Source: Anthopleura xanthogrammica (lineage: Eukaryota > Cnidaria > Anthozoa > Actiniaria > Actiniidae). From it: a stretch of DNA of 64,000 nt. The notes under the pieces were generated by a model that did not search any database, was not told where the DNA came from, and saw only the letters and a list, made by a program, of their open reading frames with translations. Of this stretch, positions 19,407-31,500 are shown piece after piece (the first letter of the stretch is position 1; each line of letters begins with the position of its first letter). The translations under genes were made by a program, and so were the position numbers. The stretch is from positions 7,129,358 to 7,193,357 of the forward strand of contig OZ025214.1 in NCBI GenBank assembly GCA_964019055.1, in the 5' to 3' direction.

Positions 19407-20218
19407 GGGTCAAACCTAGAGTTTTGTCTGCGCTTTCATAAAAAATCCACCATATTATAGTATCGGGGGTTCCCCAAAATTGCTTCAAAAGGTCGATTTT
19501 TAGGTTTCTTTTTTTCATTTTCCGAGACAATACACAATAAGCTATTATATCCCAAAAAACAAATTTCCATAAATAAATTTCTAAAAATAAATAATCATTT
19601 TTGCTTTGATACTCTTTCAATTATTGCTGACATCATTTTTCAACGACTTGTTGTCACGTTTGTATTATTCACTATTGTTTGACCTGAGATGATTTTGGAC
19701 CTGGCCTTGCTCGCTTTTCTCTTCACTTACACGTCTTTTAAAGCCTTTTAAAGTCTGTTTTAAAGCTAAATCTATCGGTTCACTTTTGAGTCGTACAATT
19801 ATAGCGGCCGCCTGTGATATGCGTAAATGAGATGGGTGCGGCATTATCTGTTATTAAATCAAATGAATGAATGAATGAGTAAACCAATAGATATAACTAA
19901 GTCTTGTCCTGAGATCTGATAGTTTTCTGTCTTGAAAGAACGACAAAAAGAAATGAAATAATTACATGACTGGTATACGAGAAATTCTCATGAAGCACTT
20001 TGAAACAAGTGATCTAGGTATGTTCACGCAATGGTTAAAATCGTAGCAAAAATATTAATTAGAAATTGCGGTTAACTGTAAATACACAAGAATTTTGCCA
20101 CGAGAAGAAGAAATAAGAATTCAAAGAATACCAAGCAAAGTGGAGCGTTCAGAAGTTGGAAGACAGCTGCAGGTATGCCTATCAATGACAAAACAAATTG
20201 ACAAGCAATGACACATTT

Positions 20219-20398
20219 TGATGAGAAGGGCAGCAAGTACCATAACAGACACGCAGCAAGAATACGTGTGGGGAAGACAGGCGAATAGTGGCAGTGGTGG
20301 TAGACAAGAAAACAAGCGATGGTCGTTAATCCTTGGTCATCGTTTGTCCATATGATTCACGTAGCAACAAGTCAGAACAAGATGGGTACTCCACCGAT
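20219..20398 (+). pseudogene. Inverted relic of M13 exon 1 (copy 1, unit 1)
   Basis: The plus strand resembles the start of the minus-strand M13 gene: the upstream GATGAGAAGGGCAGC block, then GGAAGACAGGCGAA, the GSGGRQENKRWSLI-coding part and the IHVATSQNKMGT-coding part. The region coding the hydrophobic core is deleted and the start codon is damaged. It points away from the intact gene, so it is a head-to-head inverted duplicate. Confidence 0.8.
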
Positions 20399-20605
20399 GT
20401 TTGCAGCACTGAGGTGTCATCCTTAGTAGCCCAGCGACTCGGGAAATGGTTATTTCTTTATTTTATTTTTCTACTCAATAATTAATATCATAGTAAATGT
20501 ATATAAAATATCAAAAACCTTTCCTGAAAATTTAGATTTATCTCAGATATAAACTTTTATAAAGTCAAGTTTTTGCAGGCTTCAAGACACCTCAGTTTTG
20601 CCAGT

Positions 20606-22754
20606 ACAAACACCAACAAGCATGCGCATCCACTTGATTCAAAGTGCTTCAAGAGAATCTCTGGCATGACAATCATGCTATTTTTTATTTCTTGTCTTTA
20701 TCTGTCACCCTTTCTTTTGTCGTTCCTTCAAGACAGAAAACTATAAGATGTGCTAAGACTTCCTGGTATCCCTTGGTTTATTAGATCACAGACAAAAAAT
20801 ATTTGAAAGATGTGCCATCTTTTTATTTTGTCTTTCCTTCAAGACAGAAAACTAGCAGATCTAGATACCCTAAGAACTTTTTATATCCCTCGGTTTCTGC
20901 GACCAATACCACTAGCTTTACTCTGCAGTTCAGTGAAGAAACCGGCGAAGGGGAATGTAATTGCGAAAAAAGAAAATCGCATCTTTAACGCAATTGTAAG
21001 TCTTTTTTTCTATATATTTCATAATGCAATAAACTTTCAATAATTATGTTTTACTATATAATGAATAATTTGTATACGGAAAACGTTTTTCAAACTCTTC
21101 CTATTCATATTTTCATTGATGTATTTCGCTAAAAAAATACTAACAAGTTTTCTTGTTCAACAAATGCGGTAAACCATTTATGTGCCAGACTGTGCTGAGC
21201 TGTCACTCCCTGTTAAAACTGGACTAATCAGATAGGCCTATCGCATTTTTAACCAATCATCACATTGATCGAATGTATTTTTATGACAGACGGGCCTTCT
21301 TTTCGAAAACGTTTTTTTTGAGACTTAGATTTTACGCTCTTTCGCCTGTGAAAATCTATTATATGAATCATTTCGGGTAGATCAGGCCAGGTTTAGCTCT
21401 GATAAACCACTCCTGAAGCTGTAGAATACTCAAATATTCTTTATAGAAATCGCTGGCCTACTGCATGCTCCTTATTTCTATAATTTTTTTCGTGTCCTAC
21501 GTACACATCTCCAGTCGTATTTTATCAGAGAACACAACATAACACAACAGAAACATGATTCATTTGTTAATTAATCTTTATAGTAGTTTTCGTTGCAGTT
21601 AAAATTTATTTCAGTGGTAATAAAATGTTATTCTGTGAAACGATTGGGCATGTTGATTTTTAGTAACCGCCAGGTGAAAGCACTGAACTACGTTGCAACC
21701 AAAATCTGAAATATTCGTTCAGTTTAAGGTGACTGACTACTTTAGCAAGGAATAATTACAAAAAATGTTCTTAGAAAGATATTTTACACAGAATTAAACA
21801 CTGATTCCAAAACTTAAAAGAAAAATGGGGTGTCCCGAGCTCGTTTTCGAGATAATGAATTTTGAATATTTTTTCATTAAAAATCCACCATATTAAAGTA
21901 TCGGGGGTTCCCCAAAATTGCTTCAAAAGGTCGATTTTTAGGTTTCTTTTTTTCATTTTCCGAGACAATACACAATAAGCTATTATATCCCAAAAAACAA
22001 ATTTCCATAAATAAATTTCTAAAAATAAATAATCATTTTTGCTTTGATACTCTTTCAATTATTGCTGACATCATTTTTCAACGACTTGTTGTCACGTTTG
22101 TATTATTCACTATTGTTTGACCTGAGATGATTTTGGACCTGGCCTTGCTCGCTTTTCTCTTCACTTACACGTCTTTTAAAGCCTTTTAAAGTCTGTTTTA
22201 AAGCTAAATCTATCGGTTCACTTTTGAGTCGTACAATTATAGCGGCCGCCTGTGATATGCGTAAATGAGATGGGTGCGGCATTATCTGTTATTAAATCAA
22301 ATGAATGAATGAATGAGTAAACCAATAGATATAACTAAGTCTTGTCCTGAGATCTGATAGTTTTCTGTCTTGAAAGAACGACAAAAAGAAAGGAAATAAT
22401 TACATGACTGGTATACGAGAAATTCTCATGAAGCACTTTGAAACAAGTGATCTAGGTATGTTCACGCAATGGTTAAAATCGTAGCAAAAATATTAATTAG
22501 AAATTGCGGTTAACTGTAAATACACAAGAATTTTGCCACGAGAAGAAGAAATAAAAATTCAAAGAATACCAAGCAAAGTGGAGTGTTCAGAAGTTGGAAG
22601 ACAGCTGCAGGTATGCCTATCAATGACAAAACAAATTAACAAGCAATGACACATTTTGATGAGAAGGGCAGCAAGTATCATGACAGACACGCAGCAAGAA
22701 TACGTGTGGGGAAGACAGGCGAATAATGGCAGTGGTGGTAGACAAGAAAACAAG
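20606..22754. repeat. Upstream repeat unit 2 of copy 1
   Basis: A second copy of the 17884-20605 unit, shortened by loss of the right part of the TTAA element. It ends abruptly at 22754, where an inverted exon-1 relic (22658-22754) meets a minus-strand M13 first exon. Confidence 0.85.
22658..22754 (+). pseudogene. Inverted relic of M13 exon 1, cut at 22754
   Basis: Same plus-strand relic as 20219-20398 but truncated after GACAAGAAAACAAG. The next base belongs to the oppositely oriented exon at 22755-23170, forming an inverted junction. Confidence 0.8.
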
Positions 22755-23170
22755 TTCCTTCTTTTATAATCTTCTGTTTTCAATTCAGCTATTTTTAATA
22801 TAGTATAATATTTGTAGCCGGGTGGACGTATATTGTTTATGTGCCATCTCCCACAAGCGTACTCATAAAAGTCATCACAAGGGTCCACGGTCAGGTTCAT
22901 ATCATTTCCGATTTTATTGGCTATGTCAATGCATTCACTGGTGTTACAAACCCTGCTAGATTGAGTTTTGGTTTTGCCTGTTGGCTTGACATTTCTTGGG
23001 GATCGAATGATGTTTGAACCTTGATCAAGAGTACTCATCTTGTCCTGACTTGCTGCTACGTGGATCATGGTAATTACCAGGAAGACTGTCAAGAAACGAG
23101 GACCACGGATTAACGACCATCGCTTTCTTTCTTGCCTCCCACCGCTGCCATCATTCGCCTGTTTTTCCAT
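22755..23170 (-). pseudogene. Truncated first exon of a second M13 gene
   Basis: From the ATG at 23170 the minus strand encodes about 138 residues parallel to exon 1 of the complete gene: the same basic start and hydrophobic stretch, then [32 protein letters not shown] and AELKTEDYKRR. It then stops matching at 22755 and runs into the inverted relic, with no later exons found. It diverges from the intact gene much more after the signal region than before it, which suggests an older paralogue whose 5' end was later homogenised. Not present in copy 2. Confidence 0.85.
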
Positions 23171-23530
23171 CACGACTACAATGATTCTTGCTGCGTGTCT
23201 GTTATGATACTAGCTGCTCTTCTCATCAAAGTGTGTTACTAGAAATGATGGCTGTTTGATCCAGTTGTTGTTTTAATACGTTACGTGATTTTCTCCACCT
23301 GTAAACACAGCAGCTATCCTACCTGTTCAAAAATATAGGTAATCTTAATTCATCTCGTATTCCATTCATTGCTTGTCATAGTTTTTTTCTGTTAACAGGA
23401 ATTACCTGCTGCTTTATTCTAATCACCGAACACTGCATTTTGGTCGTCATTTTGTGACTTTTAATTTCTTCTTCGCGGCAACGTTTTTGCGTATTTCAAC
23501 ATACTGTAATTTTCAATTGAAGCCATTGCG
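23171..23530 (-). promoter_or_regulatory. 5' flank of truncated second M13 gene
   Basis: Matches 17507-17883 with scattered substitutions (for example GATCCAGTTGTTGTTTT and TAACAGGAATTACCTGCTGC). Probably the promoter/5' UTR duplicated with the exon. Confidence 0.45.
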
Positions 23531-25047
23531 TGAATATTACAAACACTAACAGGAATAAACATCCACTTGATTCAAAGTTCTTTAAGAGAATCTCTCGCAT
23601 GACAATCACGCTATTTTTCATTTCTTGTCTTTATCTGTCATTTCTTTCTCTTGTCTTTCCTTCAATACGGATGTCCTAAGACTTGCTGATATCCCTCGCT
23701 CTATTAGATCATAGACAAAACAATATTTGAAAGATGTGTCATTTTATTATAATTAATCTTATTTCTTTCAAAACAGAAAACTATCAGATTTTCTAAGGCT
23801 TGCATATATCCCTCGGTTTCTGCGACCTATACCATTAGGTTTACTTACTAAGAAACGAGGGGAATGTAAATGAGAGAAAAGAAAACCGCATCTTTAATGC
23901 GATTGTAAGGCTTTTTTACTTTATGTTTCATTGTACAATAAACTTTCAATAATGATTTTTCATTATATAATGAATAATTTGAATATTGAAAAATTTTTTC
24001 CTATTTAAATATCCAATTCTTCCGACATTTAAAATGGTTGTGTTCTATGGCGATTTTGCTAAAAAATTACTAACAAAGTTTCTTGTTCAACAAATGCGGT
24101 AAACTATTCATGTGACAGACTGTGCAGAGCTGTCACTCACTGCCAAAACTAGACTAATCAGATAAGTCTATGTCGCATTTTTAGCCAATAATGGCATTGA
24201 TCGAATGGATTTACTTGATTTTTACGACAGACGCACGTTCTTTTCGTAAACATTTCACCCCGAGATTTTACGCTCTTTAGCCCGTGAAAATATGTTATAT
24301 AAAGCAGAAAGATCCGGTTTAGCTATGCTATAGTGTACCCTGATAAAACACACCTGTAAGTGCGGCACTCAGATACTTACGTTGATGTATTCAAGGTCTT
24401 TATTTAGCTTTTCTCTCTGGTCACGTTTTTAGTTTTGTTGCTTCTGTTAATTTATTTCTTTGTCTTTATTTAAATTTGCAGTACTGTTATGATACTTGCT
24501 GCCCTTCTCAACAAGAGCTGTAGGAAAACTATAGGTTCTTTGATCCAGTTGTTGTTCAAATTCAGTAGCTAAGTGATTTTCGCCACTGGTAAATCTAACA
24601 GGTGTCCTAACTGTTTAAGAATATACGTAATTGTAATGTCGAATTCAATTCATTGCTTGTCATAGTTTTTTTTCGGTTGATAGAATTTACCTGCTGCTTT
24701 ATTCAAATCACTGCATTTTGGTTGTTATTTCATGACTTTTAATTTCTTCTTTTATTGCAATGTATTTGTGTATTTCAGCATACTGAAATTTTCAATTGCG
24801 TGAATATTACATCTCTAACAAAAATAGGCACCCATGTGATTTAAGGATACTGGAGTCCTTCGCTGGTAAAATGTTTCTAAAAAAAATTTATTTCATTAAT
24901 TAAAAGTTTGTATATTAATCTTTCATCTTAATCTTTTAATTTTGAACAAAAATTGTTTCAACATTTTTAAAAGGGAAAATAAATCAAAACCGAAGGTGTC
25001 GTAATCCTCGTTAATCCTATTATACTTGAGTCGGTTACTCTTTCGAC

Positions 25048-25048
<1 letters not shown>
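23531..25048. repeat. Diverged third copy of the M13 upstream region
   Basis: 23540-24250 is an older, diverged version of the 17884 repeat unit. 24487-24800 is a diverged 5'-flank copy with no exon attached. The rest is AT-rich with no gene visible. Confidence 0.65.
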
Positions 25049-25091
<43 letters not shown>

Positions 25092-25117
25092 ATTATTATT
25101 ATTATTTATTATTATTA
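25049..25117. repeat. (ATT)n microsatellite
   Basis: Nearly pure TTA trinucleotide run. Confidence 0.95.
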
Positions 25118-25802
25118 TAATTAAGATGATTTCCCACGTAGTTCGAAGAGTTTGTCAACACTCCGTTTGTCCCGTTGTTCCTTGTTTTTGGTTGGCTGGC
25201 GGTATCTCTCAAGTGGCACGAGAAATCATAGCGTGTGACATGGACTTCACGGCCTTAACCATCACCATGTTGCCAATCAATTAATTATTAGTACAAGCAG
25301 TTCAAGTATCTTCTCATACAAATCCTTATTTTCAATTATATATTTAATGCCATTTCTCCTAAATTCATCAGTATCGCGATTCTCCTATAAGTTTGTTCAG
25401 TAGAGAGCCGCCAAAGGGTGCGCGTATTTATATACTGTGATATAAACACGCTGGGAGCTGTAGAGCAAGAGAGAAGTCGCAGAGAAACACGAGGCGTAGC
25501 CTAGAGAAATTAAAATGTTCTTGAACTATTTAACGAGAAAATGCTGATAAGATTAAAATTCTCCCTATTCAGTATCAAAAACAAGGCTTGTACGCATAAC
25601 AAAAGCTTTATTGACAGCAACCAAATTCCTTAGTAAACAAATGGATTTTAGCGAGTCAAATACTCCGATTGCAATAAAATTCGGGGTAGCAAGGAAACGA
25701 GACTTAGTAGCCCTAATTCCAAGATGGCGGAAGAAGGTACCGAAGAATGGAATCATTATAGAACAATTATGCCTTTCGACAAAATTGCCTCGGCAAAAAA
25801 AG

Positions 25803-26093
25803 ATGAAAATCGGCCATAAGTGCTGCTCAGCAGCTGGATGTAATAACTGAAGTAACAAATGGCCGGATTTATCGTTTCATGAATTCGCAAAGGATAAAAA
25901 TTTACGAACGAAATGTGAAGTTGCCATGAAAAGAAAGGACAAGGAATTTAAGAATATCAAAAACAAACTATGTTGTTCTGAACATTTTGTTCCTTCTGAC
26001 TTCATGATAAGCTTAACAGGGACTAGAAGAGAGCTTTTAAAAAAGGGGGCTGTGCCTTCTGTTTTCAAAAAAGGAAACCTAAGATATACTTAT
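25803..26093 (+). pseudogene. THAP zinc-finger gene relic, copy 2
   Basis: Same frame as 215-490, with the same in-frame TGA after the first cysteine pair, but it keeps the ELLKKGAVPSVF end that closes a THAP domain. No transposon interrupts it here. The TGA could come from CGA by CpG decay, which is inference. Confidence 0.75.
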
Positions 26094-26094
26094 A

Positions 26095-26115
26095 TTCATA
26101 GTTATATTTATTTAC
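26095..26115. other. Empty target site of the recombinase element
   Basis: CATAGTTATATTTATTTACC here corresponds to the two flanks of 491-2573 joined directly (CATAGTT and ATATCTATTTACC). A few bases just to the left also differ, so precise excision cannot be told from an unoccupied site. Confidence 0.8.
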
Positions 26116-26579
26116 CTATGCCTCATACTCTCTAGGTCATTATCTATTTAGTCCCCTTTTCATAATATTCTGTTAGGGTGCACTTTATTTGGGCCCAGCT
26201 TTGTTGTGCTAACCTCTTTCATGACAACTTATAGGTTCCACTTTAGGTAAATTTTTGATAAATGTTATGGGTAAAGTTATGCAAATAAATAAACGAATTG
26301 GACGAGTAGCAGCAAGAAACCAGCAAATAGAAACATGCAACAGCACGAGAGACATTATCAAATCAATTCCAGTTCAATTTATCATTTGATTCTTTCTCCA
26401 GTTCTTGTGAAAGCGAAACTTTTGGTCCACTGAATCTCGAAGATTATGTGAAACAACAACAGAAAATGTACTCAAACCTTGTATTTACTAACACACGTAT
26501 ATCATTATCTGATTCATTGTTTATCTTTCTACTAGCTTATTTTTATTCCCCTTCTGCTGTATTTTTTCTCTATTCTGTA

Positions 26580-27010
26580 AACCAACTTCCTGATAGTCCA
26601 CCTATTCCATAATGATCAAGTTTAGAGAGAAGTAGGTGGTGATTTACAGTATCGGAGGCTTTACCTAAATCCAAAAAAATTCCACAAGAATAATAATTAT
26701 CTTCAATAGCACACTGAATACTGTTAGTCATTGATAAGATGGCATGAGTTGTAGAATGTTGTTTTCGGAAGCCGAATTACTTGTTAATTGTAGTATATTA
26801 TTTTTGTTTAAAAATTCAAGAAGTTTTTTACTCATCAATTTTTTCAAGTATTCTGCTAAAAACAGATAAGAGTGAGATAGGGCGGTAATTATTAAAGTCA
26901 ATTTCAGAGCCTTTTTTAAATACCGGGATTATGCTTGCTAGTTTGATGCTATCTGGAACAATGCCATATGAAAAAGAGATATTTGTCGGAAGGGCAAAAA
27001 AAGTATGTCC
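26580..27010 (-). pseudogene. Non-LTR reverse transcriptase fragment, copy 2
   Basis: Counterpart of 3050-3480 with the same frame breaks; not functional. Confidence 0.8.
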
Positions 27011-27374
27011 GCTGACGCTCTAATATAAGTATTTTTTTCTCAGGTGACATCCAGGGCTTCGTTGGGACCTACAAAACTGTCCGTAATAACCGGGTAGCCG
27101 TACAATGAATGTCCGTTATAACCGGGTATCGGTACAAAACTGTCCGTTATAGCTGAGTAACCGTGAAAGTTTTCCAAGCTCGCGAGAGTTTTGAACTTCT
27201 GCTATAAAAAAAACGGACCTAAATATGGTATAGAATAGCAAAGCACAATCCATTTATTATTCATGGATATCCTATACCAATCAGAGCGCGCTTTATATCG
27301 TGGCTATGTTATAACAGATTCTTGACCACTGATAACTGCTGCATCATCGGCCAACTGGAACCAGTGAATCGGAT

Positions 27375-28240
27375 TTAAGAATTTCGAGTAGAAGCTAAAT
27401 TAACGAGATTTATCTCCTTTAATGTGTTGAATAAATCTGTTGAAGCACATATTGAATAGGAGAGGACAGAGACAATCACCCTGGAGTAGGCCACGACCAC
27501 AGTTATGAACGGAGTGCGGAATTCAGGAGCTATTATTGAGGTTTTGAAATCAGTATACGAACTCTGTATGAGGCTTTTCATGTGTTCTGGAATGTGGTGA
27601 TAATCAAGGACAGTTTGAATTAGATTATGATGAACTTCACCAAAGGCATGTTTTTAAGGTCGAGTAGGTTTATGACCCGGGGGGGAGGGGGGGGGGGAGG
27701 GTACTCCCTATAATTGACTATACGGGGATGCTCCGCCCGAAAAGGGTACGTTTTTCAGGCCGCAGGTAAAGAAAAGGGGTGGGAATTTGTGAATTTTGGT
27801 ATAAAAAGGGGTAGTTTTTCTTCAAAAGTAAATGAAAGGGGTACCTTTTCAGACAAAAAGTATGTAAAAGGGGTAACTTTTTGCTGAAATTTGGTATATC
27901 AAAGGGTAAGGGGTCGAGAGTCCGGGCCGAGCATCCCCGTATGAAACGACCCGAAGTACCCCCCCCCCCCTCCCCCCGGGGGTTATGACTACAAGAGAGC
28001 GTTGTTTGATGCGGGCTATATTAATGATATTGGCCATCTGTGCAGTGTGTTCCAGAGTCCCAGAGAAATTAGGCATGAATCCTTTTTGTATTTCATGTTC
28101 GATGAGTTTATTCGAAGTAAGGAAGGAGAAGATGGCGTTACGAAGACATGACGTAAAAACTTTTACAATTATGGATTCCAGAGTAAATGGACGAAAGTTT
28201 GGAAGGACCTCTGTGGTACCATTTTTGTGAATGAGAATAG
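27375..28240 (-). pseudogene. Second LINE fragment split by foldback element, copy 2
   Basis: Counterpart of 3846-4705. The two reverse transcriptase halves (27375-27669 and about 27990-28240) flank the G-rich element 27677-27982, which again has TTATGAC on both sides. Confidence 0.7.
27670..27989. mobile_element. G-rich foldback element, copy 2
   Basis: Counterpart of 4141-4463, differing only in homopolymer lengths and a 3-bp change just right of the target duplication. Confidence 0.85.
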
Positions 28241-28580
28241 TGCACGCTTTTTTTCATTTGGTAGAAATAGTATCAAAGGACCAAACTGATTTGATTATTT
28301 CATAAAGATAGTTACGAAGATAAGGAGTATTCACTCCATGAATACCACGAGCTCGTGAAGTTATGAATACTAATCATTTGCTGATTCCTGCTATTGTGTT
28401 TTTAGACTTTGAAACCAAACATAGGGCAAAGCTTGATACGACTTGAAACAAAACGCTAGGCATGTTTTTACGACATTAGTCAATTTATTCAATTATAATG
28501 TATTTAATTTATACCAAACATATCCGGCGATTGCAGACTGGTTCGTTAACAATTATTATTTTTAAAATTTGACCATACTG

Positions 28581-31500
28581 TTAGACCAATAGTCCTTCTT
28601 TACTCCAGAGATAGCATTTCTTGACTGGATTCATTGGGGTGTACTTTTTGCAATTGAATGCATTGGCAAACTCGTAGGAATTTGACAACGAACCAATGAC
28701 CCTGTTAAAAATGAACAAATGGGCATAACATGTTAGTTGATTCAAGTTGTACGGTAATTGCAATAATTTTGCAAGCCAAAGAACTAACCTGAATTGATCG
28801 TCTGCAACACTTGAATAAGAATTATAGTCCAATCGCTCTTTAAGGGTAGAGGTACTACAAAGGGACTGTGTATAGTAATAAAAAAACTATGGTCGTCCGA
28901 ACGTTTCAAAATTCGCTAAATAAAATTCGTTGTCGCTACCTTGCAATCGCTGTCGCTATATAGCTATTCCTTGTCGCTAATTTACAATCGCAACAATTTT
29001 AAACAACAACGAGGAAGACTAAACTAAAGAAACTTCGGAAAGCTTTCTCGATCATTTATGGTGTAAACTAAAACACGACAGCTACTACACAATTTAGCGA
29101 CGGTAAGTTAGCGACAAGGAATAACAATCTAGCGACAGCGAATGCACATTCTAGCGATAAGGAATTGCTTTTTAGCGACAACGACTGTAAGTTAGCGACA
29201 AGGAATAGCTATATAGCGATAGTGATTGCAAGTTAGCGACAACGAATTTTATTTAGCGAATTTTGAAACGTTCGGACGACCATAAAAAACAAGCAAACCG
29301 GCATTACTGTCTTAGCTTTTAACAAATACAATTCACAGAAATATACTGGCAGTGAAGCAAAATGTTTATTTAAAGATGGTGAAATATAAGAGTTAAGAAA
29401 AACTTTCCTCAAACTCATTTAAAAAAATTCATAAGCTCAACAACAAATCAGGTAGATGAGTTTTCATACTGGATCAAACACTGTTTGTCCGGTACCTATT
29501 CGTAAGGCCAGCCTTATGAACAGAGTACTGAAAGATTAAATCCCATGCATGTACCATAGTTTCTTGTAACGGTTTTATCGATAGGGTGGGCGACATTTAT
29601 AACCTTAGGTATTATCATACCAAGACCCAACGTATGATAATTAGTTAAAGTAGTAGAGGCCTGTGTCTAAACATAAATTAAGGAACCTATAGGTAACAAA
29701 CAAAAGACTTGACGCTAACCTGAGCAAATCCAATGAAAAACAGCTGGTCATTAGAGAATTGAAGTCCTTGTAGCTGCCATGTTTCACTTGGATTTTTCTT
29801 TGCCCAGTCGATATACGCCTGAAAAATATCTACTGATTAAAAAGATGTACGAACGAAAGCGGTCTGGAAAAATGACCCTAATACGAGAAACTGGTTTACC
29901 AAATTTCTCCTACAATAATCATTTATTGACGATTGTTCAAAACAAGATTTTCCCTGCCTTTTCTCCCCCACTAACCGCTTTGGCTGAAACAATAGATTAT
30001 ACAGCTGTTGATACAATCGGCATACCAGCTGAGTTGACCCGTTTAGAACGAGTTCAAGATATCAGAATTGAGGATTTCCATTGTATTTTATTTATTATTT
30101 TTCCATGTCGTTGCTCGGAAAATGCTAGCCAAGAATAGTTGACCCATAATACCTATTGGGGAAAGTCATCAACTCAGCTGGTAACAGGCGTTTCTGAATT
30201 GTTGGCGCAGGAAATCGGGGCGAAGGAAAGACATCTTTCCTCGTCCCATGTTCCCGCGCTCCAAACAAGGAAACCTGTCACTCTTTTATTCTTTTATTCA
30301 ATAAATAGATTTGTTGTACCTTTTGCACTATTTTGAAAGCACCGTTGTCAGCAACATTCATTTCTGCCGTTTTTTTCGCGTTAATCTAATAACAAACATT
30401 CAACCGTTACCATGGTTACCAATACACATTACATTACTATACAAAGGGGTTGAGGTGTCAGGGGCGTATCCAGGAATTTTAAAAGGGGGTTGACTGTTAC
30501 AGGGTAACCCGTGCCAATACCACAGAAATTCCATAAAGGAAGGGACAATTGTGAGAAAATGGAGTCTTCTTTTTCATTTTGTGCAAAACAAAAGGGGGGA
30601 CGTGACTAGTCACCCCCATCACAACCCTTGGATCTGCCCCTGGGTATTGTTCGTTTGAATTCTTCTATTTATTCTTACAGGCCATTTTCCTAATATCTTG
30701 TACGCGGAGTATTGCTTTTCGAAGCATTTTAGTCTTTTATTAAATTCTAGAATCGAACCGTTTGACCACCAGTTTGTCTGTTTTCCATCCTTGTCATATG
30801 ATCTACCTGTGAAATAAATACATTACATCATCACTATCCATACCTTGAATCATTCATATCAGGGACTTTGTTTCATTAGACATGTTCAAATGCGTGAGAT
30901 CAGGCCTGTTGTAAAATGTACAGACCCTCTTCTTCTTTTTTTCTTTTTAAGCTGTCACGATCAAGCAAGTTATTCTAAACACTCTTTCCTCCACGACTTA
31001 TCTGCTTCTCGGAGCAGACAAAAAGTGACTACCAATCTCTTAAGAAATATTCATAATATGGGGATTCAGGCCCAGTTCAGCGGACTGAGCCGCGGGCTTT
31101 CGCCGCATCGAATCTAACAAGAGCTGCATGATTTCTTATATGGTAGTTCTTGCGAATTATTAGCCAATGGCCAAAAAAGCAATTAGATTTTACGCAACAA
31201 CGAAAAGTTCGACGCCTGAAGTGCGCCGCAGTCTAGGAAACTAAGACTATTAGTAAACCACCTTGAACAGCGCATTGACGCTTCACTCCCTCCTTTTAGC
31301 AATGTTCGTGATAAAGAAAAAGCCTAAAACGGGATGGCTCAGCCAAGGGGGATCCAGCCCCTTGCGGGCACGTGGTAATGGGAATTACTGCTGCTAAAAA
31401 TCCAAACCCTTAGTTCCCGAGGCAACGACAGCTGGTTTTGTATCGTTTTAATTTAAAAAAACTTTTAGTTGACTTAATGACTTACCACTCGGGCCAAAAC

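Larger units (their letters stand above)
17884..20605. repeat. Upstream repeat unit 1 of copy 1 (about 2.7 kb)
   Basis: The unit starts CAAACACCAACAAGCATGCG (about 17884) and repeats at 20600-22754, and in copy 2 at 41187-43625 and 43630-46050. A more diverged copy lies near 23540-24250. Each unit contains internal pairs of a block centred on GTCTTTCCTTCAAGACAGAA and an AATAAA. No coding sense apart from the exon-1 relic at its right end. Confidence 0.85.
1..22754. repeat. Copy 1 of a >20 kb tandem segmental duplication
   Basis: Bases 1-490 and 2574-22754 match 25586-46050 almost base for base and in the same order: THAP relic, LINE fragments, all M13 exons and introns, and the upstream repeat array. 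The left end lies outside the window. Differences seen: the 491-2573 insertion is only here; a 39-bp repeat has 3 units here and 5 in copy 2; about 0.3 kb near 13720-14030 is missing from copy 2. Real duplication and misassembled alleles are both possible. Confidence 0.95.
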
